Shown: piece after piece, positions 47,901-59,046 of the stretch | Layout: every line of letters begins with the position of its first letter | How positions within the stretch are numbered: the stretch's first letter is position 1 | Source of the DNA: Scenedesmus sp. ARA3 | Taxonomy: Eukaryota > Chlorophyta > Chlorophyceae > Sphaeropleales > Scenedesmaceae | Direction of reading: 5' to 3' | NCBI GenBank assembly: GCA_004335835.1 | Contig: RWJK01001863.1 | Location: 219-64,218 of the forward strand | Length of the DNA: 64,000 bases | Translations under genes and position numbers: made by a program | Notes under the pieces: generated by a model | Told to the model about the DNA's origin: nothing | Databases searched by the model: none | What the model saw: the letters and a program-made list of their open reading frames with translations, nothing else

Positions 47901-48908
47901 TACAGCTGGCTTGCTAGCCCCAGTGAGCTAGCCTTGGATGCTGGTCATGTCTGGGTTGTGCAACTGCCGCTGTGGCTGTTTGAATCAACACGTGAGCACA
48001 CATGCGCATGCATATCCAGGCAGTGGAATGTAGCAGAAACGAAGTGCATGAGACCTCACTGCTGAATGTGCGGCATGCAGGGTGTGAAACGCGTTGCTAG
48101 GGTTTTAAGTAACAACAGCTTGACGCCAGCGTGACGCACCATGGGTGTTGGTATAATGCAAAGGGTGTCCCCTGCAACTCTTTACACATTGGTACTGCCC
48201 ACCATAGCAATGAAGCAGCTGAACGATGTCCCCTGCAACTCTTTACACATTGGTACTGCCCACCATAGCAATGAAGCAGCTGAACGAAACGTCTTGCAGC
48301 CATGGCAGCTGCAAAGCACCATACAATCTTCTGCCTGGTGCGGCACTGTAACGTGCACCCACACCTAGTCCCTGCCCTACTTTGTGGGACACTCAGTTGC
48401 TTCATGGAGGCATAGCACTCCATGGAAAAACAAGTTCTTGTTAACCTCATCAACAATAAAACCCCAATCGCCCGACACACTTTTCACCAGGTGGTTGCTG
48501 GCAGCCACTGCTGCACAAGGAGCACAGCATGTGATCAGAATGCTTACATGCAACATGCAAACTCTCTGTCAACAGCAAGCAAGGCACTGGGCAAGCCGTT
48601 GACATCAAGCCCCATCACTAGCAGGTATTGTAATGGCAGTTGTTTATCCCTCAAGACCCAACAATCAGCAATATGAAGCTCATCAAGGGCTGAGCCCCAT
48701 CACCACTTGCTGCACAGAGCTCGTCACATTTTTTGAAGCCCCATCACTGTTTGCTCAGTGAAGAGACAAGCACATCACATGCCACACAGCAAAACTGCCA
48801 TGGCATGTATGTATGTCACACTTGTCAGTGTGATGCAACTGTGTCAGGGGCACGCTGCATCTTGTTGAATAGTTCCCCCAACTGCACTGAACCCAGCTGC
48901 TACACAAC
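47901..48908. other. Intergenic, ARFRP1 promoter and PAP2 3' flank
   Basis: About 1 kb on the 5' side of ARFRP1. It contains the 61-bp tandem duplication at 48166-48287 and several GCCCCATCAC motifs at 48608-48750. No supported gene. Confidence 0.4.
48166..48287. repeat. 61-bp direct tandem duplication
   Basis: A unit beginning TGTCCCCTGCAACTCTTTAC occurs twice in direct succession with no visible mismatch, 270-390 bp upstream of the ARFRP1 start. Confidence 0.9.
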
Positions 48909-50432
48909 CTACACATTGTCTGTTGCGCTGGTGACTGCTGGCTGTGCCTGTCCAGGCAAGTCACTAGCAGCCTGGTGGCTTGAGGCAGCGGCCGACACTG
49001 CATCGCTGTCTTGAGAGGGTGCGCTGTTGATTGTGAGCTGCACCTCGCTCTTCTCTGTTGCTGCCTTCTGCATTGCGATCACTGCGTGGTGCGGCACCGC
49101 ATGCTTGGGTGAAGCTGGTGCTTGTACTGCCAGGGGGTGGCTCATCACAGGCGGGTGCACTAGCTGCTGCGTGCGTGGCTGCTCTTCTTGCTCAAGCAGC
49201 TGCTGCTCCTGCTCCCTCTGCTCCTGATCCAGCTGCTCCTGCGTCATCCATTCGCCAGACTCCCCCTGGTAGCTAACACTGCTTGCCAGCCGTGCCACAA
49301 ACACTGGCACAAAACTCACAGCCAGCAGCAGGCCACCCACAATATCACTCGCGTTGTGCCTGTTATCGATGAAGCGGCTCAGCGCAACACCCCAGGGCCA
49401 CGCAATCTGGAACAGCAGCACCAGCAGCACAACCAGGCTCGCCACATCCTTCCCGATGCGCCCCATAATGCTGCTTGCAGGACGCATCAGCGCGCGGTGC
49501 AGCGCACCACCCTCGCGCCAGTGCAGGCTCCACAGCATGTAGAGTGCAGCATACAGTCCAACTGCCATGGAGCAGCTGCTGTGGCCAGAAGGGAAGCTCA
49601 TGCGGCCATCTTCAAGGGCCTTGATGTCCATGTTGGTGCAGCCAGTCTGCAGCTGCAGGCCGGGCAATCCTGTGTTTGCGTCGATCGCATCCATGTTGTC
49701 GGCGTTCTGGCAGCGGCTCAAGAAGTCAGGCCTGCAGGACAGCAACAAGTGACACACAACGTAGCGTCAGCAGTGTCAGCAGGTGTCAAGGAAGCGACTG
49801 AATAAGCAGCAACACAGCTATGGATGTTGCGCACGATGTGCGCGGCAGTAGTGCACTGCATCTGCAGGATACCCTGACATCCGGGTGGAACACAAAGGAT
49901 CTGTCGAGGTGGAGCTACATACAGGCAACTTCGTGCACACGCTACTCCCACTGCACGCTACTCCCACTGCTTGCATCTGTTTGCCGCTGATGGTTGTCAT
50001 AAGCCGCAGCACCCACCTGAGCCGTCCTGCAAGCCGTTTGAAGAGCTCAGTCAAGAAGCCCACACCAGCAACAGCTGCCATGAAGGTCAGCAGGAGGTTG
50101 ATGAGCGTTATTGTGCGCCGCTGGCAGCCATGTTTGAACCACAGGCACTCCACAGCCAGCGCTGTCAGCACCAGCACCACAAAGGGCACCAGCAGTGCCA
50201 CAACAAATGGCATGTCATGATCTCCCACAGTTGGGTATGAGATTGTGGCGTCAGGCTGGAACACTGGGCGCATCCTAGGGGACATGGTCGTGCTGACACC
50301 TGCTGTTGCGATGCCCAGCACAATAACGATGACGAGGCAGCCCCAGTCTATGCTGGTGAAGAACCTGCAGGCTGCCTTCCTGCATGGCTGGTGCTGCTGC
50401 AACATCTGCTGCTGCTGCTTGCTAGAAGGCAT
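48909..50432 (-). CDS. PAP2-family lipid phosphate phosphatase
   Basis: Two exons, 50432-50017 and 49731-48909, joined in phase 2, give 412 aa. The intron splits the first catalytic motif: KRLAGRL ends exon 1 and RP-DF follows, making the K-x6-RP motif. Motif 2 is FPSGHSSCS and motif 3 SRFIDNRHNASD (SR-x5-H). Together these define the phosphatidate/lipid phosphate phosphatase group of the PAP2 superfamily, an integral membrane enzyme that dephosphorylates phosphatidate, lysophosphatidate or diacylglycerol pyrophosphate. About six membrane segments are visible: the first at CLVIVIVLGIATAGV, two more before motif 1, and others between motifs 2 and 3 and after motif 3. The C-terminus has a Gln/Glu-rich stretch after EWMTQEQ and a Ser/Ala tail. 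Confidence 0.9.
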
Positions 50433-52270
50433 TTGGCCTGCGGCCGCCTAGGACGCGTAGCTGCTTATAGCTGATGCTAGGCACTATCAACTTGAAGGCT
50501 TATCTGCAAGTATCGCAAGTAATTGAGACCAGGCGACCCCGTTCTCTCAGGGGTTTCTCACGCGTACAGCGGGACTGCTGGGAAGTCAGGAAAGGCCAGC
50601 TGAAACTATACGTTACTACGGAGACGACCGTTTCAAACCAAGATTAAGTAGCCAGAGAACACAGCAGAGTTAAGGAGGCAGTCCCAGAACACTACATCAA
50701 ATAGGTCTCATTCAATGTTCGACATACATCAAAGCGAACATAAACAATTGCAAAGGCTTGATTACGTGCGAATGTGGATGTCCAGCGCCTCAAGGACAAT
50801 ACAAAACCTTCACAATGACAGTGTTGCATGAGAAGCTCACCTGAAGGTGGGGAAGCTGGTCGCCAGGAGTCACCCAGCAGCTGCATAGCTCGCTGCATGC
50901 AACGAGGTGCATCGGAAGCTGTAAGAGAGTCTGTTGAGAGCTGATGCAGCACTTTTAGGACCACACTTACTATGCGGGTTGAGCGGTAAGCAGTTTGGCA
51001 GGTTTTCTGTTAAGTTTGCATCCTTGGTTTCTTGTCCCTTGCTGCAGTGCTGGGCTGCTTCAATGAATTGCATACTCATCTATCAGCGTCAAGGTTGCAC
51101 TGCAATGCAGTGTTGTGCCCATCACATGTACTTCATATCACGTCAGCATGCTAAGCATGCTTAGCATGCTCAGGCTTCTCAGGCTGGCAAGAGTACAGTC
51201 TGGACAAACCTGGCTCATACAAGAAAACAGCAATTCCTGTAAACGCTCAACAAGCATGTGCCACGGTTCGCAACAAAAGCGCAGCACCTCAGCTGGGGAT
51301 CGTAATGCTGCCATGCTAGCACTGCTATGGCGTGGCACCAATCGTCCACTCAGGCTGGAGGGCCTTCAGCTGGAGTGCTGTAACGCTGTCGCTAGTGGTG
51401 TGTCCATTGTGTTGACCGGACCAGGGTGCAGCTGGACAGTGCGAAACTACGTACGCCGATGCTGTTCAGACCATGGGTGCTGGCGTAATTCGCTGGCCAT
51501 TGCTGTCAGGAACTGGCTTTGCTGGCTATGGCTCAACAACTTCAAGTCAGCTCAGGACATGGCTGCCCCGTTCAACCCAGATAATGCGGTCAAGTTCGAC
51601 ATGCAAATGATAGCCTAGTCAAACTGTGAGCGGAGGCATGGATCCTGTGCTTGCTCAGCAATGCTGGCTCTAGCACTTCATCTCCAGCCAGCAGTGGCTG
51701 TGCAGCTTCTCAAGCTGCTACAGCTTTGCAGCTGGCGCATTGGCGCAGTTCGATACGTCGCAGTGTTTGTCGAGTGCTTAGCTGTTGTTAACGTGATGCA
51801 ACAGGGGGTGAGCGGATAGATTGTTGACCCTCCAGCTAGGGCTTCGCAACAACGTGCGACGTCACCACAGAACAAGGTCTGTCGTCCCTCGTTGCAACTT
51901 ATTTGATCAAGTGTATCAAACGGTAGCGTACTTATTGAACTGTTGCTCACACACTTACGAAGTCACGCATCGGTTTCTCTGCTATTTCCAGCTTGATCAA
52001 GCCACTTTGCAGTGCAAGGATACACGATCAATCCCAGATACTGGTATAAACGGCTGTGAGCAGCTCGCTGTGATTGGGACCAGATGCAGCAAACGCCTTT
52101 CAGCAGCAGGGCACATGCCCCTTGCCGAGCACGGCCTGTTGCGTGCCTTTCGCAGGTAGGATATAAATAACAGCATGCTCGTACCGTACGCAGCTTGCGT
52201 TGTGCGCATGGCACTGTTCACCTCATACTCCCATGACTGCATCTGCTCTGCTCCATAACTGTTGCTGCAG
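50433..52270. other. Divergent intergenic region, PAP2 / ISA3
   Basis: 1.8 kb containing the promoters of PAP2 (-) and ISA3 (+). It holds a 26-bp perfect palindrome at 51145-51170 and a TATAAATA at 52162-52169, about 110 bp before the first resolved ISA3 exon. A 167-codon open frame at 51115-51618 has no recognisable features. Confidence 0.45.
51145..51170. repeat. 26-bp perfect palindrome
   Basis: AGCATGCTAAGC followed by ATGCTTAGCATGCT equals its own reverse complement over 26 bases with no spacer. It is built from overlapping GCATGC and CTTAG/CTAAG modules. Confidence 0.9.
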
Positions 52271-55200
52271 CGCAATGCAGTGCAGCGCAGCGCACACCGC
52301 GTGCCGCTGCAGGCAGGCAGCCAAGCCGCATATGCGTTTGGCCCCAGCAACAATGCAGTACCTCAGTCAGCTGCTGTCCCGGCAGCTGCAGGCTACCTGG
52401 CTCTGCAGCAGCAGCAGCAGCAGAAGCAACGCTATGTGGCAATGCACAGCACAGCAGTAATGAGCAGTGCCAGCAGTTATACCAAGATCAGCAAAGGTGG
52501 GCTCATGCAGTCTGCTGCTAGGCGCGTGCGGCAGGCAGAGGGGCACACGCATGTGCACAGCATGCACCACAATGGCCTGTTGCTAGGTTGCTCTTGCAAC
52601 AACTCACCCACAGCAAAGCACCCAAGGACTGTGTCGCTGTGCATTCACTTGCATGCCTCTCTGTGCATTCAGTGCCATGCAAGTGAGGTGTCAAGTTGCT
52701 GCTCTATGCAGAGGCACAAGCAGTTTCAAGAATAGGCTGGATTTACATGAGCCTGCACATGTAAAATGTTATGTATGTATGTCCTCCAGATTCTGCGCAA
52801 GGATACCATGCATCCAATTCTGATGTATCTGCAGCAGCTGTAATGCTTGTGCAGCACTCCCTCAGCTTGCTGTATCAACAGACCCAGCTGTGCACAGCAC
52901 ACAGTGCGGCAGAAACATTTGATCACACCTCAAACTATCTTTTCCTCAAGCTGCTGGCCGCATGTGCTCAGCCAAGCGCCTCTTGAATGCTGAACTAACT
53001 CTGAACGTCTGTGCTGCTGCAGGCCGGAGCTCCTAAGCCCAGCAAGCAGGGCAATGCCGTTGCATAGCCTCAATGATGATCTTAAAGATTTAAACTTCAT
53101 GTACACTTAACAAGTTGACCTGCTTGTTGCTGCTGCAGGCCAGGCGGAGCCTCTTGGTCCCAGCAAGCAGGGCAATGCCATTGCAATTGCTCATTGCTGG
53201 TCTTTCAGATCCACACTCCATGCACACTGAACAACATCTCTCACTTGCTACTGCTGCAGGCCAGGCGGAGCCTCTTGGTCCCAGCAAGCAGGGCAATGCT
53301 GTCAACTTTGCGGTGTTCTCTCACGCAGCCACTGCCATGTCGCTGGTATTGCACAACCCAAATGACGGCAGCAGGCAGGAGATCGCTATGAACAAGTCAG
53401 GTGGGTGGCAGCGTTGCTTGTTGAGTTTTATGTTGTGGTGTGCTGTGCAACCAAGCTGTGCAAGCTTGTCCGCAGCGGCTTATTCATAAACAAAGTCGGG
53501 TAGGGGGCAGTAGCTGCATGGCAGGGTGAGTAAGGGTGCTGCTTAGAGGCAGTATGTTTTACAGAAGCTGCAGCTGCATAGCGCTGGTGCATGCACCTGC
53601 AAGCAGGGCAGACGACACTGTGCATGCCGCATGGCATTTGTTGTGCACAGGGCGGATGCCAGTGCTGCTGCTGCTGGTGCTGCAGCACTGCCTGCGTCAG
53701 TTGGCAGCAGGCCAAGGACTAGCAGACCTTGGCAAGGCACAGGATCAGCATTGGCTGCTGGTGTGCTGTTATCAATGCACGTGACACATGGCATGTGCAA
53801 GTTGAGTCAGGTTGCCCCTACCAAATGATCATGTCACAGTTGCTGCTGCTGCTGCTGCTGCTGCCCTGCAGGCGATGTGTGGCATGTGGCAGTGGAGGGC
53901 CTGCCCAGCAGCAACGTGTACTATGCGCTGCGCGTCAGCGGCAACGGCGGCTGGGAGACGGGCTACAGGTGCGACCTAGCTGGCCGGCTGGCTGGCTGAC
54001 TTGTTACATGTAATAGATGTGCAGGCGGCTGCAACGGCAATGGCAACAGTAGTTGGGATTGAATCGAACACCCTCAGCTGCGAGCTGTGGCTGTGCAGCA
54101 GAGCCCGCCGTGCTCTTAGGGCGACACCAGTGAATGGTCCTGCCTTCAATCCCCATGGTGGCAGTATTGCTTCGGGGCATCTTTTTGAAGCGACTGGAGG
54201 CCAAATGATTCTGCAGGCCCTTTATGGACTCAAGAGACTCAGCGGAACCCATGACGAGCTGACTGCTGCTGCTGCAGGTGGGACAAGTCGCGGCTGCTGT
54301 TGGACCCGCGCGCGCCGCTGGTGGCTGGGCGCAGGAACTGGGCTCAGCGCGAGGAGCGGGAGGAGTTCAAGAACGAGGTGAACGCTGGCCGCAGCAGTGG
54401 CAGCAGCAGCAGCAGTAGCAGCAGCACACGGCTAGAGTCAGGCAAGTTGCTTGACAGGCAACAGCAGCAGCAACACCACAGCCGGGGTTGAAGCCACACA
54501 CAGAAGGCTGCTACAGCACAGTACAACAGCGATACAAGACACAAGGCCGTCGGGCCTGGGCAACAGGAGCGGTAATTCTTGCTCTTAGCTGCGCTGTTAT
54601 GTGGCCACCACATTGCTTGCTGGCGGCTTGCATGCAGCAGTCTTGTCACAAGTACAACTATATGCTGAAGCAAGCAGCACAGTAATACAGGGTAACATAC
54701 ACTCACTAGCTGCCCTGGCGCTTCTGCTGCTGTCTGGTCAAACCTTGGTCAACCCTGCAGAAGGGCAGCATGTGGTGGGGCACGTTTGACTTTGACTCAA
54801 AGTTTGACTGGGGCTACGACTACGAGCGGCCGCAGCACAAGCTGAGGGACCTGATCATCTACGAGATGACTGTGCGCTGCTTCACAGCCAGCAAGAGCTC
54901 AGGGCTGGGGCAGAACAAGCGCGGCACGTACCTGGGCGTGGCTGAGAAGGTGCGGCTGGGTGTTACAACACACAGACTGTTACAGCTCAGGCAGTGTAAC
55001 ATTATTCTGCAGCGGTTAGCGATGGTGCTCAGGCAGCTGTGCGTTGCTTCATGCATGGTTATGGACGACCCGCTCATTCTGTTACTTACTCTTTTGCTGC
55101 CCACCCCTCACCCTCGTCACCTCTCCCAGGCCTCCTACCTCGCATCTCTTGGGGTCAACGCGGTTGAGCTGCTGCCCGTATTCGAATATGACGAGCTGGA

Positions 55201-58200
55201 GCTGCAGCGCTGGAAGAACCCACCGCTCCTCACTCGTTTGTCTGTTGTTCTCTCACACTCTGCAGGCCTCCTACCTGGCCTCCCTGGGTGTCAACGCGGT
55301 TGAGCTGCTGCCCGTATTTGAATATGACGAGCTGGAGCTGCAGCGCTGGAAGAACCCGCGCGACCATATGGTCAACGTGTGGGGCTACAGCCACATGAGC
55401 TTCATGGCACCCATGAGCAGATTCGGCACACCAGGCTGCGGACCGGTGCAGGCGGCTCGGGAGTTCAAGGAGATGGTCCGCACGTGAGTTGCCTGGTTCT
55501 GCTGCGCTGGGCTTCAACCACATATGTTTTAGTTGTGCAGATGTGGTGTGTTTGCACTGTACAGTGGTACAAACTCTGCATGCCTGAGGGTGGCAGCCGA
55601 GTGGCTTGTGCTATTGTGGTGTGTGTGGGGCTACAGCCACATGAGCTTCATGGCACCCATGAGCAGATGCAACATGCCAGGCTGTGGGCCGGTGCAGGGG
55701 CCCGGGAATTCAAGGAGATGGTCCGCACGTGAGTTGTTTGGAGCTGTGTGGCATTGAGTGTGTGTCTGCACCGACAAGGACGATGCATTTGTTGGCGGTG
55801 TTGCCGGTGTTGCAAGCACTTTAATCGCTGGCTGGCTGTAACGTTGCCGCCTCTGCTGCTGCTGGTGCTGCTGTCAATGCTGCAGCAACCCACCCAGCAC
55901 CTACTTGTTCATTACATTTTACACACTTGGCTGCTCGCAGGCTGCACAACGCGGGCATCCAGGTCATCCTTGATGTGGTGTACAACCACACGGCAGAGCT
56001 GGACGACAAGCACCCCTACCTGCTGTCCATGAGGTGGGGCAACGTTGCAAGCTGCCAGCTATTTCGCTGGTGTTTGTCTGTCACTTGCCGTCACATGAGC
56101 AATGCTCTGTCATGCATACCACAACAGGAGCAGCAGATCTGCAAGCAGTGGCATGCATGTCCAGAGTCCTCAACCTCACATCAAATGAACGCCTGCTCCC
56201 ACGACTTAATGTACGTCACCCGACACAGTTTCCCACATGATTCCTCGCACAGCATTGCACTGCACGTAACATTGGACGCATCGTGTCAAATGACAGTTCC
56301 AAAGCCGCCCAACACGCCATGTCACATGCAGGGGCATCGACAACGCCCCCTACTACATGGTGAACCCAGCCAGTGTGTGAATCATGTCATCAACATATCA
56401 TAACGTGACAAGTTGCCTGAAATCTTGCACAATGCCGCCAAAATTTCACATGCAGGGGCATCGACAACGCCACCTACTACATGGTGCATCCCAGCCAGTG
56501 TGTTAATCATGTCATCAACATATCAAAACGTGACAAGTTGCCTAAAATTTTGCACAATGCCGCCAAACATTCACATGCAGGGGCATTGACAACGCCACCT
56601 ACATGGTGGACCCCAGCCAGTAGCCGACACGAAACCCAACATATTATTGCACATGCCATTGCACATAGCATCGGCCCTATCACCTCACTTGCCGCCAAAC
56701 ATGCTACCTGCATCACATGCAGGGGCATTGACAACGCCACCTACTACATGGTGGACCCCAGCCAGTTTGTGCAGCTGCTCAACCTCAGCGGCTGCGGCAA
56801 CACGGTCAACGCCAACCACCCCGTGGTCAAGCAGCTGATCATTGACAGCCTGGTGCGCTTCGTGCAAGAATTCCACGTGGACGGCTTCAGGTTCGACCTG
56901 GCCTCCTGCCTGTGCAGAGGTGGGTGATCCCATGACTGGGGTAAGCAGTGAAACTGCTGTTGCAGAGGTGTGTAACTGTGTACAGAGGTTTAGGGGGGCT
57001 AAGGGGGGCGCTTCGTGCAAGGGTTCCACGTGGACGGCTTCAGGTTTGACCTGGCAAGCTGCCTCTGCAGAGGTGAGGCGAGTCTGCTTTGTTGTATGTG
57101 ATGTTGGCTGCAAAGAAGTGCCTCACATGTGACGGCTGCAGGCCTTGTGTGGCCTTTGCAGAGGTGAGTACTGTTGACTTTTGTGGTTGTGCTGGAGAGC
57201 CAACCAACCCGTGGTCAAGCAGCTGATCATCGACAGCCTGGTGCGCTTCGTGCAAGAATTTCACGTGGACGGCTTCAGGTTTGACCCCGCAAGCTGCCTC
57301 TGCAGAGGTGAGTCATCCTGTGGCAAAATAACGCTGTAGCAGCATCAAGCTCCACCTGGAATTCTCTAGGTTCTACCTGGCCTCCTGCATCTGCAGAGCT
57401 GGATGCAGCTCATATCCAGGTGCCGGTTTTGTTGTCTACAAAGCGCTTGAGGGGCTGTCTTGGTCACCTGGCCAAGATGGACCTTAAGCACTCCGTACAC
57501 AGTTGAAGTCGGCACCTGAACATGTATGGATTGACAGCCCATTGCGCTTCGTGCAAGAGTTTCACGTGAGTGGTTTCAGGTTTGACCTGGCCAGAACAAA
57601 AACGCCGCAGCAGCATCACTGTTGCTGACAACTGCAAATCGTGCGCTGCCGCAGACTCCAAGGGGCGCCCCATGACAGCGCCACACCTGCTCCGTCACAT
57701 CGTCACTGGTCACGGCACCACTTATGCTTGTTGCTGTTCATAGTGTTAAGTGTTGCAAATTCCAGCTGCCGGTGCTGCTGCTGCTGCTGCTGCTGCAGAC
57801 TCCAAGGGCCAGCCCATGACTGCACCTCCGCTGATCCGCGACATCGCCAAGCACCCCATCCTGAGCAAGGTGCACCTCATCGCTGAGCCCTGGGACCTGG
57901 GCATGTACCAGGTGGGTGTTGTGTGAGATGTTCTCCTCAAACAGATTTGTTTTCAGGTTCATAGCTTTTAACGGGCTCCAAACCCTTCTGGCAATCTTCT
58001 GCAGCTGCCGTTGATCACCGCAGGATCGCAGTTGCGCATGGCTGGCTGCATCCATGTCAAACACGCCAGCTGGTGTCTGCAGACAAGCCCGAGTGCTTAC
58101 TGGTGCGCTGCTGCTGCTGCTGCCGCTGCTGCCGCCAGGTGGGCACCTTCCCCAACTGGGACGTGTGGGCGGAGTGGAACGGCAAGTTCAGGGACGACGT

Positions 58201-59015
58201 GCGCCGCTTCATCAAGGGAGACGCAGGTGGGTGCTGCTGTTAGAGGGATGGTAGTGCGAAAAGAAAGGGAGGATAATCACATGTGGGTCCTGGCACCAAA
58301 TTTGCTAGAGCAACCACACGTTACAGCAACCATCTTGTGAGAGCAAAGGATTTCTGGTGGTGTCCAAATGTCAAGTAGATGTGTTCGTTTGGTGGTTTCA
58401 GCTGCTGGCTCTGGACAGCACTCAGCGGCAGGATTTGCCACGACTGCACTTGTCCCACCATATGGACCACACCTGTTGACTATCCAGCATGTAAGCTGCC
58501 GCCCCTTCGACCCAACCACCGTATTGCCACCACCAGCACTGCATGCCTCATCACCTCACCCCCTACTGTGCATCACCACCGCAGGCATGAAGGGCGCGTT
58601 TGCCACGAGCATGTTGTGCAGCGCTGACACCTGCTGTGATGCCACAACACCTCACCACTGTCAAAACCCAATCTGTTTGATATGTTTTTGATTCATCGCT
58701 GCAGGCATGAAGGGCGCGTTTGCCACGCGCATGTCGGGCAGCGCTGACCTGTACCACAACCACGACAGGCGGCCCTTCCACTCCATCAACTTCGTGACCG
58801 CGCACGACGGCTTCAGCCTGTACGACATGGTGTCATACAACGGCAAGCACAACCAGGTGCGGCTGACAGAGCACTCTTGTGATTCAACCATCAGCTCTCT
58901 TTGTCAGCTCCGGAGCTCGCCTGCTACACAGTGCAAGACAGCAGCGCAGCGCAAGAGCAGCAGCTGTCAACCACGCTCGACGTCACAATAACACCGAATT
59001 TGACCTTTGTGCTGC

Positions 59016-59046
<31 letters not shown>

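Noticed and set aside
51115..51618. 167-codon open frame
   Set aside because: No motif, no splice context and unusual composition (many W, C, R); probably chance.
52162..52169. TATA box of ISA3
   Set aside because: TATAAATA is present, but the first exon is unresolved and no start fits well downstream, so it is mentioned only.
52233..52460. ATG at 52233 as ISA3 start with transit peptide
   Set aside because: Its frame ends in a stop and has no donor that joins exon 2 in phase; the in-frame reading of this exon lacks this ATG.
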